Positions 7,211 through 14,922 are shown, counted from the first letter of the stretch. The stretch: 64,000 nt of DNA from Glycomyces sambucus (GCF_900102815.1 NZ_FNGF01000001.1:62001-126000); one strand, 5' to 3'. The notes: generated by a model not told the origin, from the letters alone. Numbers and translations: made by a program.

Positions 7211-8638
7211 TCAGGGCTTGAATGCGGGTCCGGTCAGAGCCGTGCGCTGCTGCTGCGCGCTGAGAAGCGTTTCCACTTCCGCGAATGCGCCGGGCAGCGG
7301 CCCGGCGGCATCGGTAGGGTCCCCGTGCGGCTCGGCACGCACGCGCCGTAGAAGGTTGAGGAGCGGCCCGTACAAGGCGTCGCTCGGCGCCCCAGGGCCT
7401 GCCGCTTCGAGAGCGGTGATCGCCTCGTCGAGATGTCCGCCGTCCCCGGAGTCGCGGAACCGCAGGTAGTTCACCCATGCAAGGCCGATCAGGCACGTCC
7501 GCCGGAGCGGACCGGCACCAGGCGCGGCCCGGACCGACCGTTCGGCGGCGTCGAGGGCCGCATTCAAATCACCGCGCTCCCGGAGGCTGCCGTACCGCAG
7601 CGCGAGCGCCCCGGCGAGGTTGGACGCGATGACCGGGTACTGGGGATCGGCGGCCCGCCTGGAGCGTTGCGCCGCTTCCCGGAGCGCTGCGACCGCCCGA
7701 TCCAGATCCGCGGCATCGCCTGAGCAGAGGTACCGGCTCTTCAACGTGCCCGCGAGCGTGGACAGGGCGCCGGCCCGGTGCGTGTCGTCGGCCCGCGTGG
7801 CCGCGGCCAGGCCCCGTTCGGCGAGAACGATCGCGGCATCGAGGTCCGATCGCTGCCGTCGCAGTTCGTAGCGCCGCCAGATGAGACCGCTCAGGTTCAC
7901 GAGACCGGCGGGTTCATCGGGCTCGAGGTCGACCGCCTCCTGGGCGACCTCGCCCGCACGGTCGAGCGCCGCGGCGTCCCCGCACCGGTCGAATCGGAAC
8001 GTGAGTGCATTGCCCAGTGCGGTGAGCCGACGGGGACGGCTGCTCGCCGCCGCGGGCGTGCGATCGACGACGCCGTGGAGGATGTCGACGGCGGTGTCGA
8101 GGTCGGCGAGGTCGCCGGTGCGACTGCCTTGGAGTGCATAGGCGATGCCGCAGGAGCAGGTCAGGAGCAGGCGCTCCTCATCGCTCACCTCCGCGGTCGC
8201 CAAACCGGATCGGAAGAGTTCGATCGCCGCCGGAAGGTGGCCGGGGCCCGCACTCGTCACGGCAGCGTCGACCAGGCACATCGCCAGGACGGCCTGGTTA
8301 CCCGCGGTCCCCGATGCGAGCGATTCCCGCACCAGTGCGTCGACCACTTCCGAGGGCACCAGATGCGGGCGGTAGGCGAGCGCTTCGAAGAACGCGTCGA
8401 GCGCGTACTGGTACCCCGTCTGGCTCTCGGGGTCCGCGAGCAGTCGACTCCGGTACCAGATCACGTACGGCAGCAGCAGTGTCGATGCGTCGGGCTTGCG
8501 CCCGTCGACATAGTCCTCACTGGACAGCGCCGCCGCGATCTCGCGACCGGCTCTCGGCGCCAGCAACGCGCCGACATCGCCCGCAAGGTACGCGTCGTAC
8601 CGGATCTCAAGCCGCCGCATCGCGTTGTGGCCTGACAA
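7211..8638 (-). CDS. tetratricopeptide-repeat protein (CHAT-associated TPR type)
   Basis: The product has 475 residues of helical repeats of the style seen in the N-terminal half of actinobacterial CHAT-domain proteins. Units such as GDLADLDTAVDILHGVVDRT, GDAADLDRAVAALREAA and GDGGHLDEAITALEAAG each pair with an ALGNALTFRFD-like helix. No CHAT protease domain follows; the protein ends soon after the last repeat. The start chosen is TTG at 8638, because GGAGG lies exactly six bases upstream. The ATG at 8620 has no site at the right distance. The neighbours diverge and give no partner. A scaffold or signalling role is inferred from the fold only. Confidence 0.7.
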   Translation of the reverse strand: MSGHNAMRRLEIRYDAYLAGDVGALLAPRAGREIAAALSSEDYVDGRKPDASTLLLPYVIWYRSRLLADPESQTGYQYALDAFFEALAYRPHLVPSEVVDALVRESLASGTAGNQAVLAMCLVDAAVTSAGPGHLPAAIELFRSGLATAEVSDEERLLLTCSCGIAYALQGSRTGDLADLDTAVDILHGVVDRTPAAASSRPRRLTALGNALTFRFDRCGDAAALDRAGEVAQEAVDLEPDEPAGLVNLSGLIWRRYELRRQRSDLDAAIVLAERGLAAATRADDTHRAGALSTLAGTLKSRYLCSGDAADLDRAVAALREAAQRSRRAADPQYPVIASNLAGALALRYGSLRERGDLNAALDAAERSVRAAPGAGPLRRTCLIGLAWVNYLRFRDSGDGGHLDEAITALEAAGPGAPSDALYGPLLNLLRRVRAEPHGDPTDAAGPLPGAFAEVETLLSAQQQRTALTGPAFKP

Positions 8639-8951
8639 CGAACACCTCCAGCGCACTCGGGGGGAGGAGCCCCCATTGAAGCGGGCGCCGACCGAATCAT
8701 CAACCGGCCGTTGCAATCCATTGGACACCGGCCCGGGCCGCCTGCACGAGGCTGCGCCACCACCGGCAGGTCCGCGCCGGGGCGGCCGGTGTTCGAAGGG
8801 ATTGCAGGGTTTGCCGAGTGGCTTGGGTTGACGCTGGTTTGAGGCTGTCAGTGCGTCGTTAGCGTCGCATCTCGACCGGCTCGCGTGAGCCACCTCACCG
8901 ATCGAGCTCCAGCGGGAGTGCCGGCGTCCCCTTGCAAGCGAGGAAACCTCG
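8639..8951. other. intergenic region between divergent genes
   Basis: This holds the upstream regions of the TPR gene (minus) and the secreted-protein fragment (plus). No supported gene or clear promoter pair is seen. Confidence 0.45.
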
Positions 8952-9218
8952 ATGAAACGACGACTCAACCACCCCAGACGATGGCTGCTCATACTGGCGG
9001 CCGCAGTGGCGGCCACGGCGGTCGCGGCCCCTCCTGCGACCGCCGAGACCGCACAGGACGTCGGCGTCCTGTGCACCGTCCCCTCAGGCCACGACCCCGC
9101 GGTGATCGCGACGGTCTACCAGGTCGCCATGAGCCGCCAGGTGTCGGATCGCGTGCTGCTGGCGGGCTTCGAGGCCGGCTGGATCGAATCCCACATGAAC
9201 AACCTGCCCTGCGGCGAC
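8952..9218 (+). pseudogene. 5' fragment of a secreted protein, broken at about 9218
   Basis: The ATG at 8952 follows GAGGAAA. The product begins with a clear Sec signal peptide (basic MKRRLNHPRRW, hydrophobic LLILAAAVAATAVAA, cleavage near ATAETAQ). The mature part reads YQVAMSRQVSDRVLLAGFEA then GWIESHMNNLPCGD. This matches the start of a common actinobacterial secreted family that continues with a D-S-x-G-x-F-Q-Q-R-P segment. Here homology ends at Gly-Asp (9216-9218). The downstream codons are the complement of a different gene, so the gene is truncated, with a chimeric tail reading on to 9500. Confidence 0.6.
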
Positions 9219-9373
9219 ACGGCCGTGCCGAGCTGCTCCCAGGAGACGGGCCGCCCCGGATTCAGCGCCAGGATGGCCAGCATCGATCGCAGGCGGGCGG
9301 TCGTCAGCGCCAGATCGGCTCCGTCGACGCCGACGCCGAAGGGCCCCAGCATGTGCACGCGCAGACCGGACAT
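9219..9373 (-). pseudogene. 5' fragment of a SARP/AfsR-type regulator
   Basis: Starting from ATG at 9373, after a GGAGG-rich leader, the minus strand encodes MSGLRVHMLGPFGVGVDG, then LALTTARLRSMLAILALN and PGRPVSWEQL. This is the typical first strand and start of the winged helix of SARP activators (LR-x-x-x-LGP, R-x-R-x-x-LA-x-L-x-x-x-P-x-x-x-V-x-x-x-x-L). The homology stops near 9219, where the sequence becomes the complement of the secreted-protein fragment. Only about 50 of the 95 residues of the DNA-binding domain remain, and no BTAD domain follows. Confidence 0.6.
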
Positions 9374-9667
9374 CGCCCTCCCCCCGCGGAGATCGGCACG
9401 GATCGAAGCTATAGCACCCGGTGCTCCCGAGCCGAGATCCACATGGGTAGTTTGGAAACGGTTGGAATTGCTTCACCGCGTCCGGACCGCGTGCAGATAG
9501 AGGCGACTCGCCTGGCGGGCGGCGGCACATCGGTTCGGTGCACAGCGCATGCCGACCGCCGCGGAGACCGTGGCCGCACTGGCGGATCGACGAGCGTGCG
9601 GCCGGGCCAGTCCCGATCGGTGTTGTCGGGGCCGTGTGGGCGCAACAGGTGTACTCTGCGGAGACTT
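9374..9667. other. non-coding region upstream of the HAD-like gene
   Basis: This contains the leader of the SARP fragment on one strand and presumably the promoter of the gene at 9668 on the other. No gene supported. Confidence 0.4.
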
Positions 9668-10249
9668 ATGCGAGAACCCTTCGTTCGACCGATGCTGCTG
9701 GTGGACGTGGACGGCGGCTTGGCGCTGCGCGCCCGGGCTTCCGCGCGCGATCGGGAGCACCTCGTCGTCGCCGGCGACGGTAGCCGGCATCGGGTCTGGC
9801 TCAATCCCCAACACGGCGGTTGGCTCACCGGACTCGCCGAGCAGTTCGACGTCGTATGGGCGACCGGCTGGGAGCACGATGCGCCGCGACTGCTCGGTGA
9901 CCTGCTGGGCGTGCCCGACTTCGCCGTACTCGAGTTCACCGAGCGCCCCAGCGTGGGCGTGAGGTTCTCCAAACTCGGCGACGTGCGCGCCCTGGTCGGC
10001 GACCGCCCGGTCGCATGGGTCGACGACGACCTCGGACCCGAAGTCCTGGCATGGGCAGCGGCCCGGATCGAACCGACACTCCTGGTCCAACCCTCGGCGA
10101 GCGAGGGCCTGCGAATCGAGCACGTGAACGAACTCAACGTGTTCGCGCGATCGCTGACCATCGATGGCGCCGCTCGAGACGCCCCGAATGCGAGCAACGC
10201 GTGCGACACCGGGGTCGAACCGTCCGACGAACGCCGCGACGGAGAGTGA
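9668..10249 (+). CDS. HAD-like domain protein of unknown substrate
   Basis: The 193-residue protein starts at ATG 9668. It opens with PMLLVDVDGGLALRA, which carries the D-x-D-G motif I of the HAD superfamily, in the variant used by the 'HAD domain in Swiss Army Knife RNA repair' type proteins. A second block, FDVVWATGWEHDAPRLLGDL, holds the motif II Thr (WATGW). PVAWVDDDLGPEVLAWAAAR supplies the acidic motif near the end. All three are in the family order, so the core is intact. Two small membrane-protein genes follow closely, which may make one transcript. Substrate unknown. Confidence 0.65.
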   Translation: MREPFVRPMLLVDVDGGLALRARASARDREHLVVAGDGSRHRVWLNPQHGGWLTGLAEQFDVVWATGWEHDAPRLLGDLLGVPDFAVLEFTERPSVGVRFSKLGDVRALVGDRPVAWVDDDLGPEVLAWAAARIEPTLLVQPSASEGLRIEHVNELNVFARSLTIDGAARDAPNASNACDTGVEPSDERRDGE

Positions 10250-10254
10250 GCAAT

Positions 10255-10404
10255 GTGATCCCAGTGAGCATGTGGACGGTTCCCGGATGGGGCCTCGCCT
10301 TCTCCATGTGGGCGCTCGCTGCACTCGGCGGAGTGCTCATCGTGCTCGTCTCCGGATTCATCGCCCTCCGCGGCCGCCGCAGGCGCGACGCAGGGCGGCG
10401 ATGA
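10255..10404 (+). CDS. small single-pass membrane protein (49 aa)
   Basis: This short frame begins at GTG 10255, six bases after the HAD-like gene, with GGAG about ten bases upstream. GTG 10264 or ATG 10270 are later alternatives. The product is one hydrophobic helix (LAFSMWALAALGGVLIVLVS, then GFIAL) followed by a basic tail RGRRRRDAGRR. It sits between two co-directional genes with gaps of a few bases, so it is probably co-transcribed. Function unknown. Confidence 0.5.
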   Translation: MIPVSMWTVPGWGLAFSMWALAALGGVLIVLVSGFIALRGRRRRDAGRR

Positions 10405-10407
10405 CCG

Positions 10408-10965
10408 GTGAACGAGCTCTGGACCGCGCTCGCCGTGGGGATCGCGGGCCCACTCGGTGCGGTCGTCATCCTCATCGTATTCGTGGCGCTGGCGGCGGGA
10501 CTGGCCGAACGGATCTACCCCGCGCCCCGGCCCCCGGCCGAGGAGGAGGCACGCGAGGCCGTCGAGCGGCCCCCTTTGCAGGAGCAGCTTGACGAGCAGG
10601 TGCCCAAGGGGGAGGGCCCGCGGGGCCGCGAGAGCGTCGACAGCACGCACGTCTCCTTTCCGGCGTTCGCCATCACGTGCGGCGTCGGGCTCGTGCTCAC
10701 CTCTTGGACCGCCGCGCTCGAGCACCTCAACGACCCGGGAACGGGCTTCCCGCTGATGCTCGCGCTCCGACCGCTGTGGTCCTCGCTCATCGCCGCACTC
10801 GCGGTGGGCACCGCGTCGGGATTCCTCTACCGCCGCTGGTTCCGCCACCAGAGCCGAGAACGCAGAGAGGCGATCCGCACCCGGCTCCGCGACCGACAGC
10901 ACCGCGCCTTCCGACTCCGCCTGCAGCCGCCGCGACGACCCGGCAACGAGCGGATGCTGCAGTGA
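10408..10965 (+). CDS. membrane protein of unknown function
   Basis: The product has 185 residues with an N-terminal helix (GPLGAVVILIVFVALAAGLA), a Pro/Glu-rich acidic segment (about 45-80) and two more helices. These are ITCGVGLVLTSWTAALEHL and, after a loop, SSLIAALAVGTASGFLYRRW. The C-terminal 35 residues are extremely Arg-rich (RERREAIRTRLRDRQHRAFR). The GTG start lies three bases after the previous stop. The gene ends the short run that begins with the HAD-like gene at 9668. No known family is recognised. Confidence 0.5.
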   Translation: MNELWTALAVGIAGPLGAVVILIVFVALAAGLAERIYPAPRPPAEEEAREAVERPPLQEQLDEQVPKGEGPRGRESVDSTHVSFPAFAITCGVGLVLTSWTAALEHLNDPGTGFPLMLALRPLWSSLIAALAVGTASGFLYRRWFRHQSRERREAIRTRLRDRQHRAFRLRLQPPRRPGNERMLQ

Positions 10966-11146
10966 GCGGCGTCGACAATCTCGCCACAGCATGGTGCTTC
11001 ACCTCGTCGGCTAGCGCAGCAATCGCGGCCCGCAGGCCCCCGGCATCCATCACTCCGCCAGGGTGAGGACTACACCCCTGGTCGGGTGCGAAAAGTACGC
11101 TCCTGCGCTGATGCGCTCGTCGTCCATTCGGCTCAGAATCAGGGCC

Positions 11147-11977
11147 ATGACCGCACCCACTTCAATGAGCACGGCTCATTCGGCGCTGCTGGCCGTGATC
11201 GACTGCGCTACCGCCACCGGTCTGGATGTCGGGACCTGGCAGCTGGCCTCGACGCTCGTCTCCTGTTTCGAGCAGGTCAGTCACGCGGCAGAGGGCGTCA
11301 GTGCCGACCGGTCGCACGATCCGACTACGCAGGCACGCAGCCGCCGCTTCCTCGCTCACGCGCTCAGTCGTGTGGGGCGGCGTGTGGAAGCCACCGGCAT
11401 TCTGAAGGACTCGCTCATCCACCTGCGCACCGCCGGAGACCGGACCGGGCAGGCCCATACCCACCTCACGCTCGCCATCACTCTCAGCCGCAGCGGCGAC
11501 GACGTCGAAGCGCTCGCTCATGCCCAAGCCGCGCTCGCCCTCTATCGAGACGTCGAGCATCGAGCCGGCGAAGGACACGGCCTCAACGCCGTCGGATGGC
11601 TTCACGGCCAGCTCGGTGATCACACCGCCGCCTTCACGCACTGCGGACAAGCCATGGATCTGTTCCGCAAGCTCGACGACCGCAACGGGGAGGCGGTGAC
11701 CTGGGACAGCCTGGGCTACGTCAACCACCGACTCCGCCGGTACACCCAAGCCGGCCATTGCTTCCGAACCGCCCGGGAACTGTTCCGATCGATGAGCGAC
11801 CAGACCAGGGAAGCGCTGACACTCCTGCGACTCGGCGACACCTTGCACGACCTCGGCGATCGCCGTGCGACCCGGGACGCTTGGCGACGCGCCCTTGAGA
11901 TCTTCACCGATCTCGACCATTCCGACGCTGTCGACATTCGCATCAGACTCGCCGGCCTCCCTCGTGTCGAGCAGTGA
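11147..11977 (+). CDS. TPR protein resembling the C-terminal part of an AfsR/SARP regulator (probably truncated)
   Basis: The frame encodes about 276 residues. It opens with HSALLAVIDCATATGLDVGT then WQLASTLVSCF, the segment that normally follows the NB-ARC ATPase of AfsR-type regulators. TPR units follow: GQAHTHLTLAITLSRSGDDV, EGHGLNAVGWLHGQLGDH, NGEAVTWDSLGYVNHRLRRY and REALTLLRLGDTLHDLGD. The expected DNA-binding, BTAD and NB-ARC domains (some 600 residues) are absent upstream. ATG 11147 is the best start, with an in-frame open extension back to 11063. A SARP N-terminal scrap lies at 9219-9373 on the other strand. Whether this remnant is expressed is unknown. Confidence 0.55.
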   Translation: MTAPTSMSTAHSALLAVIDCATATGLDVGTWQLASTLVSCFEQVSHAAEGVSADRSHDPTTQARSRRFLAHALSRVGRRVEATGILKDSLIHLRTAGDRTGQAHTHLTLAITLSRSGDDVEALAHAQAALALYRDVEHRAGEGHGLNAVGWLHGQLGDHTAAFTHCGQAMDLFRKLDDRNGEAVTWDSLGYVNHRLRRYTQAGHCFRTARELFRSMSDQTREALTLLRLGDTLHDLGDRRATRDAWRRALEIFTDLDHSDAVDIRIRLAGLPRVEQ

Positions 11978-12141
11978 GCGGCGGGGATCAGGCAGTCGGT
12001 GAAGTCGCAGTAGATCGCGCAGCTCAAAGACAGTAGGTAGATGACGGGCCAGAAGAGAGGTCGAGGCAGAGGAGTGTTCCGCCGATCGGCCAAGCGACGA
12101 GGCTTGTGGCTGTCCTGCGAGTCTTGTTACTGCCGAGGGGG

Positions 12142-12390
12142 CTATGGGGCAAGGGGTCCACTCTGCGGCGCTGGGGGCCGCTGCTGCGGCGGGCAGAACG
12201 GGGCCTGGCCCGGCTGCTGGATCGGTGTCCGCGCGGGCGCGGGGTAGCGCGCGAGTGTGGTCCGCTCGGCCATGAGCATCATGCCCGGGCCCGGGACGCC
12301 TTCGATGGCGATCTCGCCCCGCTGCGCGCGGTGCATGAGGATCCACTCGCGCACCGGTTTGGAGTACAGCAGCGCGACCTCGACGTGCAT
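12142..12390 (-). CDS. small hypothetical protein with Pro/Gln-rich tail
   Basis: The 82-residue frame starts at ATG 12390. The first 50 residues look structured (MHVEVALLYSKPVREWILMH, IAIEGVPGPGMMLMAERTTL). The rest is Pro/Gln-rich (PIQQPGQAPFCPPQQRPPAP). No ribosome binding site precedes the ATG; an AT-rich stretch immediately upstream could carry a promoter for a leaderless message. No family recognised, and the opposite strand is also open, so the call is tentative. Confidence 0.35.
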   Translation of the reverse strand: MHVEVALLYSKPVREWILMHRAQRGEIAIEGVPGPGMMLMAERTTLARYPAPARTPIQQPGQAPFCPPQQRPPAPQSGPLAP

Positions 12391-12472
12391 CTATGTAGGT
12401 TTGCCAAATTTATTCGCGTTTGCGACCCATCCGCGGGCCCGGCGGCGGCGAATCCCTCTTGAACGTCTTCCG

Positions 12473-12483
12473 AAGGAGGTGAT
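12473..12483 (+). promoter_or_regulatory. full-length consensus ribosome binding site
   Basis: AAGGAGGTGAT lies four bases before the ATG at 12487. It is complementary to the whole 3' end of 16S rRNA (anti-Shine-Dalgarno CCUCCUUU region) and is much stronger than the sites of other genes in this window. It points to high translation of the secreted protein. Confidence 0.8.
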
Positions 12484-12486
12484 TCG

Positions 12487-13383
12487 ATGAAGACGAACGC
12501 AAACGCGGTAGCGGAAGACGGGCCTCGAGCCCGGATCCTGCTGCGGCGCATCGGCACGAGCGCCGGACTCTCCTTCGGCTTCCTGCTCCTGGGCCTTGCC
12601 GTGGCCGGGAGCGCGAACGCCGAGGACGCCGAGGACGGCCTTCTCAGCGGTGTCGGGGGCGCACTCGATGCGACCCTCGATCCGCTGCACGAGGACCTGT
12701 CCACTGTGACCGAGCCGGTCGGATCGGTCGCCGAACCGATCACGGAGGCCGCCGAACCGGTGGTCGAGGACGTGGCCGAGCCGCTGGTGACCGAGGTGGT
12801 CGAACCGGTGGCGGCCGAGACGCTCGAACCGGTGACCGAGCCGGTGCTCGAACCCGTCGCCACTGCGGTGGCGCCGGTGCTCGACTCCGTCTCGCCGCTG
12901 GTCGAGCCGATCACGGCGCCCGTACTGGACGCCGTCGCCCCGGTCGCGGACCCCGTCGTCGAGGCCGCCGGTCTCGACCCGGTGGTGGAGGCCGCCGGCC
13001 TCGAACCGTCCGCCGCTCCTCCGCCAGAGGAGGCGGTTCCGGTTCCCGACAGGCCCTCCGGGGCACCGCCTGAATCGGGCACGTTGCAACCGTTCGAAGA
13101 ACGGCCCGTCCCCGCGGACGCCGTGACCGACTCGCGCAGTACCACCGGGGGCGAGGTCCGATCCGATCCAGCGCACGGCCAGTGGCCCACCGGTGGATTT
13201 GTGATCGGGACGACCGCTCCGTCGGGGCTCTCGGTCAGCGCGAGTGCATCGCCCGCCGCCGACCATGCCACGACAGTGGGGTGGCCGAGCGCACGCGGCG
13301 AGTCCATCGCCGATCCCGGGCCGCCGGGCTCCGAGCCGTTCAGTGAGTGGTTCGGGTACGGGGACCGGGACCATCCTGGCTAG
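12487..13383 (+). CDS. secreted Glu/Pro/Val-repeat protein
   Basis: The 298-residue product has a signal peptide: basic RARILLRRIG, hydrophobic core LSFGFLLLGLAVAGS, Ala-x-Ala cleavage at ANAED. The mature part is a series of degenerate repeats of about 8-12 residues, built on (V/I)-x-E-P-(V/I/L): TEPVGSVAEPITEAAEPVVE, VEPVAAETLEPVTEPVLEP and VEPITAPVLDAVAPV. They span about residues 70-175. The last 120 residues are disordered, Pro/Ser-rich. No cell-wall anchor is seen. Right after cleavage it carries DGLLSGVGGALDATLDPL, resembling the same position of the next protein. An extracytoplasmic structural role is inferred. Confidence 0.7.
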   Translation: MKTNANAVAEDGPRARILLRRIGTSAGLSFGFLLLGLAVAGSANAEDAEDGLLSGVGGALDATLDPLHEDLSTVTEPVGSVAEPITEAAEPVVEDVAEPLVTEVVEPVAAETLEPVTEPVLEPVATAVAPVLDSVSPLVEPITAPVLDAVAPVADPVVEAAGLDPVVEAAGLEPSAAPPPEEAVPVPDRPSGAPPESGTLQPFEERPVPADAVTDSRSTTGGEVRSDPAHGQWPTGGFVIGTTAPSGLSVSASASPAADHATTVGWPSARGESIADPGPPGSEPFSEWFGYGDRDHPG

Positions 13384-13442
13384 ACGCCCTTTCTCTTCCG
13401 CAGATTCACATTCGAAGACGCAAAGGAAAAGGAAGGAACGTC

Positions 13443-14870
13443 ATGCACAGATATGTGCGACGCGGTCTGGTGACCGCAGTGATGTCCGGCGGGCTCATCC
13501 TGCTGGGCAGCTCGATGGCCAGCGCCGACGAAGGCTCGGGCGACCTGCTCGGCCTCGGCGGGGTCGTCGACTCGGTGACCTCTGGTCTGACCGGCGACGA
13601 CCAGGGCGACACCGCTTCCGGTGACGCCTCGGCCGACGGCAACTCAGATGCCGCCGCCAACGGCGGGAACGGTGGCGACTCCGGCAACGCCGGGGACGCG
13701 ACCAGCGACAACACCGCAACCTCCGGGAACTCCGGCGACTCGGGGAACTCCGGTGACACCGGCGGCAACAGCGCGCTGAACGTGTGCGTGCTGGCCGAGT
13801 GCCACGCGAGCGCCGACTCCGGCGACTCAGGTGACACCGGTTCCACTGGGGACACCGGCGACGCCGCGAACTCCAGCCACACCTCCGGTGGGAACTCCGG
13901 TGACGCGGGCGAGGGCGGCAACGCCGACGCCGGCGCCGAATCGGGGAACACCGCCGACTCCGGTGAGGTCTGGAGCGAGACCGGCTGGTTCACCGACAGC
14001 TCCGGCGACACCGCTTCCGGTGACGCCTCGGCCGATGGCGACTCTGACGCCGCCGCGACCGGCGGCAACGGGGGCGACTCCGGCGATGCCGGGGACGCGA
14101 CCAGCGACAACACCGCCACCTCCGGGAACTCCGGCGACTCGGGCGACTCCGGGTCGACCGGTGGCAACAGCGCGCTGAACCTGTGCGTGCTGGCCGAGTG
14201 CCACGCGAGCGCCGATTCAGGGAACTCGGGGGACACCGGTTCGACCGGTGACACCGGGAACGCCTGGAACACCAGTCACACCAATGGCGGTCACTCCGGT
14301 GACGCGGGCGACGGCGGCAACGCCGACGCCGAGGCCGGGAGCTGGAACTCCGCGCACATCGGTGACGCTGTGAGCGACAACGGCAACGACTGGTGGCACT
14401 TCACCGGTCAGAACGCTCACGGCTGGCACCACGGCACCACCGGCGACACCGCTTCCGGTGACGCCACCGCAGGCGGCGACTCCGATGCCGCCGCGACCGG
14501 CGGCAACGGCGGCACCTCCGGCGATGCCGGGGACGCCACCAGCGCCAACACCGCCACCACGGGGGACTCCGGCGACTCGGGGAACTCCGGTGACACCGGC
14601 GGCAACACCGCGCTCGGGCTCGGCGAGTCCGACCAGAACCGCCACGGCTGGCACCACTGGTGCGGCTGCTGGAAGCACGATGACGCCTCCAGCACCGAGG
14701 TGAACTCGGGCGACTCCGGCAACACCGGCTGGACCGGTACGACCGGCGACGCCTGGAACACCAGCCACACCATGGGCGGCCACTCCGGTGACGCGGGCAA
14801 CGGCGGCGACGCCTGGGCCGGCGCCTGGAGCGCCAACACCGCGCACACCGGTTGGGCCCACGCGGTCTGA
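13443..14870 (+). CDS. secreted Gly/Ser/Asp/Asn/Ala-rich modular surface protein
   Basis: The 475-residue product starts at ATG 13443, after a purine-rich AAGGAAGGA site. A signal peptide (RRGLVTAVMSGGLILLGSSM, cleavage at ASADE) is followed by GDLLGLGGVVDSVTSGLTG. Three long modules then begin with TASGDASADG, TASGDASADG and TASGDATAGG. Within them Gly recurs every third residue in stretches such as GDSGNSGDTGG. Modules 1 and 2 carry an N/LCVLAECHAS block with two Cys; module 3 replaces it with a Trp/His/Cys segment (HGWHHWCGCWKHDD). The mature chain is very acidic. There is no RTX nonapeptide or LPXTG. A surface, aerial-structure or metal-binding role is possible but unproven. Confidence 0.75.
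   Translation: MHRYVRRGLVTAVMSGGLILLGSSMASADEGSGDLLGLGGVVDSVTSGLTGDDQGDTASGDASADGNSDAAANGGNGGDSGNAGDATSDNTATSGNSGDSGNSGDTGGNSALNVCVLAECHASADSGDSGDTGSTGDTGDAANSSHTSGGNSGDAGEGGNADAGAESGNTADSGEVWSETGWFTDSSGDTASGDASADGDSDAAATGGNGGDSGDAGDATSDNTATSGNSGDSGDSGSTGGNSALNLCVLAECHASADSGNSGDTGSTGDTGNAWNTSHTNGGHSGDAGDGGNADAEAGSWNSAHIGDAVSDNGNDWWHFTGQNAHGWHHGTTGDTASGDATAGGDSDAAATGGNGGTSGDAGDATSANTATTGDSGDSGNSGDTGGNTALGLGESDQNRHGWHHWCGCWKHDDASSTEVNSGDSGNTGWTGTTGDAWNTSHTMGGHSGDAGNGGDAWAGAWSANTAHTGWAHAV
13605..14003 (+). repeat. coding repeat, module 1 (about 399 bp)
   Basis: The first of three in-frame modules of the secreted protein at 13443. It begins with GGCGACACCGCTTCCGGTGA, which recurs at 14004 and, with small changes after it, at 14442. 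Internal short units encode G-(D/N)-S. Confidence 0.75.
14004..14441 (+). repeat. coding repeat, module 2 (about 438 bp)
   Basis: The second module, closest to module 1 in its first 250 bases, including the Cys block encoded near 14180-14215. It gains a Trp/His-rich insert before module 3. Confidence 0.75.
14442..14870 (+). repeat. coding repeat, module 3 (about 429 bp)
   Basis: The third and most diverged module. Its Cys block is replaced by a Trp/His/Cys segment encoded at about 14640-14690. It ends with the stop codon of the gene. Confidence 0.7.
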
Positions 14871-14890
14871 CCTGAAGTGAAATGAACATC

Positions 14891-14922
14891 GAGCGGGGCA
14901 TCCGGCAACGGGTGCCCCGCTC
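14891..14922 (+). terminator. intrinsic-type terminator hairpin
   Basis: GAGCGGGGCA (14891-14900) pairs perfectly with TGCCCCGCTC (14913-14922) around a 12-base loop, 20 bases after the stop of the modular secreted protein. There is no long T run, as is usual in this group. Confidence 0.75.

Noticed and set aside
8885-10249. A 454-residue gene covering the secreted fragment, SARP scrap and HAD-like gene
   Set aside because: Only the last 193 residues, from ATG 9668, are protein-like; the earlier part is out of frame with the signal peptide and antisense to the SARP piece.
13406-14272. Ser/Pro/Glu-rich frames opposite the Gly/Ser-rich secreted protein
   Set aside because: Mirror images of the repeats; no start site, while the plus strand has a signal peptide and ribosome binding site.
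13605-14870. A CRISPR or tandem-repeat regulatory array at the 13.6-14.9 kb repeats
   Set aside because: Repeats are in-frame coding modules of about 400 bp with no spacers or short palindromic units.
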